From: CAYRUP01 sp964489265
GTDB taxonomy: Bacteria; Pseudomonadota; Gammaproteobacteria; DSM-16500
NCBI GenBank assembly: GCA_964489265.1
Contig: CAZAXX010000101.1
Span: forward strand, 1-5,585
Reading direction: 5' to 3'
Length of the DNA: 5,585 bases
Shown in pieces: positions 5,371 through 5,585 of this stretch. Position numbers and translations under genes: made by a program. Position 1 is the stretch's first letter; the number at the start of each line of letters is the position of its first letter. The notes under the pieces are model-generated. The model did not search any database and was not told where the DNA came from. It was given only the letters and a program-made list of their open reading frames with translations.

Positions 5371-5585
5371 ATGAGTCTGACCGTTACAAATCTCACTGAG
5401 CTTAAGAAGAAAAGCGCAGCTGATCTCGTTTCAATCTCCGAAGAATATGGCCTGGAAAATATGGCCCGCTCTAGAAAACAAGATATTATTTTCGCAATAT
5501 TAAAAGAACATGCTAAACGTGGTGAAGATATTCATGGCGATGGCGTGCTCGAAATTCTTCAGGATGGCTTCGGCTTCCTACGCTC
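5371..5585 (+). CDS. rho: Transcription termination factor Rho, N-terminal part, 3' end missing
   Basis: The first 71 residues of Rho, open at the right window edge; the full protein is usually about 420 residues. Rho is the hexameric RNA-dependent ATPase and helicase that ends transcription at C-rich, untranslated rut sites. The visible part covers the N-terminal helical domain (NLTELKKKSAADLVSISEEYGLENMARSRKQDIIFAILKEH) and the beginning of the cold-shock-like RNA-binding domain (GDGVLEILQDGFGFLRS), both nearly family consensus. The ATP-binding Walker motifs lie beyond the window. Compared with E. coli Rho, which starts MNLTELK, this protein has six extra residues (MSLTVT) before NLTELK. 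The ATG at 5371 is the only suitable start, with AAGG (5357-5360) ten bases upstream. It lies downstream of trxA, as in other Gammaproteobacteria. Confidence 0.96.
   Translation, partial: MSLTVTNLTELKKKSAADLVSISEEYGLENMARSRKQDIIFAILKEHAKRGEDIHGDGVLEILQDGFGFLR

Noticed and set aside
1..5585. tRNA or rRNA genes, CRISPR array, insertion sequence, phage att site
   Set aside because: No cloverleaf-like gene, no regularly spaced repeats, no transposase or terminal inverted repeats were seen. The only repeat structure is the intergenic palindrome near trxA.

Overview
The window reads as an AT-leaning gammaproteobacterial chromosome segment with every recognisable gene on the + strand. The best taxonomic evidence is the trxA-rho gene order, a Rho N-terminus close to the gammaproteobacterial form, and an upstream UbiH-type ubiquinone hydroxylase. 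A Legionellales/Coxiella-like lineage would suit the base composition and gene content, but that is inference. A run of exactly 100 N (1071-1170) shows that this is a scaffolded draft assembly.

Layout: (1) 1-921, the C-terminal three quarters of a UbiH-like FAD monooxygenase, cut by the window edge. (2) 960-1070 and 1171-3387, two pieces of what is probably one large gene broken by the assembly gap. The upstream piece looks like the first helix of an acyl carrier protein (ACP) domain. The downstream piece is a fatty-acyl-AMP ligase (FAAL-like) fused to a PlsC-type glycerolipid acyltransferase. (3) 3420-4685, a UMF1/Atg22-type major facilitator transporter with a TTG start. (4) 4742-5068, thioredoxin (trxA). 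(5) 5069-5370, a 302-base non-coding stretch with a GC-rich REP-like palindromic element, a C-rich/G-poor tract, an AT-only palindrome and weak mini-ORFs. (6) 5371-5585, the start of rho, cut by the window end.

The most interesting part is the central pair. An acyl-activating ligase plus acyltransferase in one chain, followed 32 bases later by an MFS transporter, resembles the enterobacterial lplT-aas lysophospholipid import and re-acylation operon. Here the domains are in the opposite order, an ACP may be built in, and the transporter family is different. I propose it as an analogous lipid-remodelling module; this is inference and untested. The second point of interest is the trxA-rho intergenic region, which has several mutually exclusive pairings and a possible rut-like tract, as expected if rho is autoregulated through its leader.
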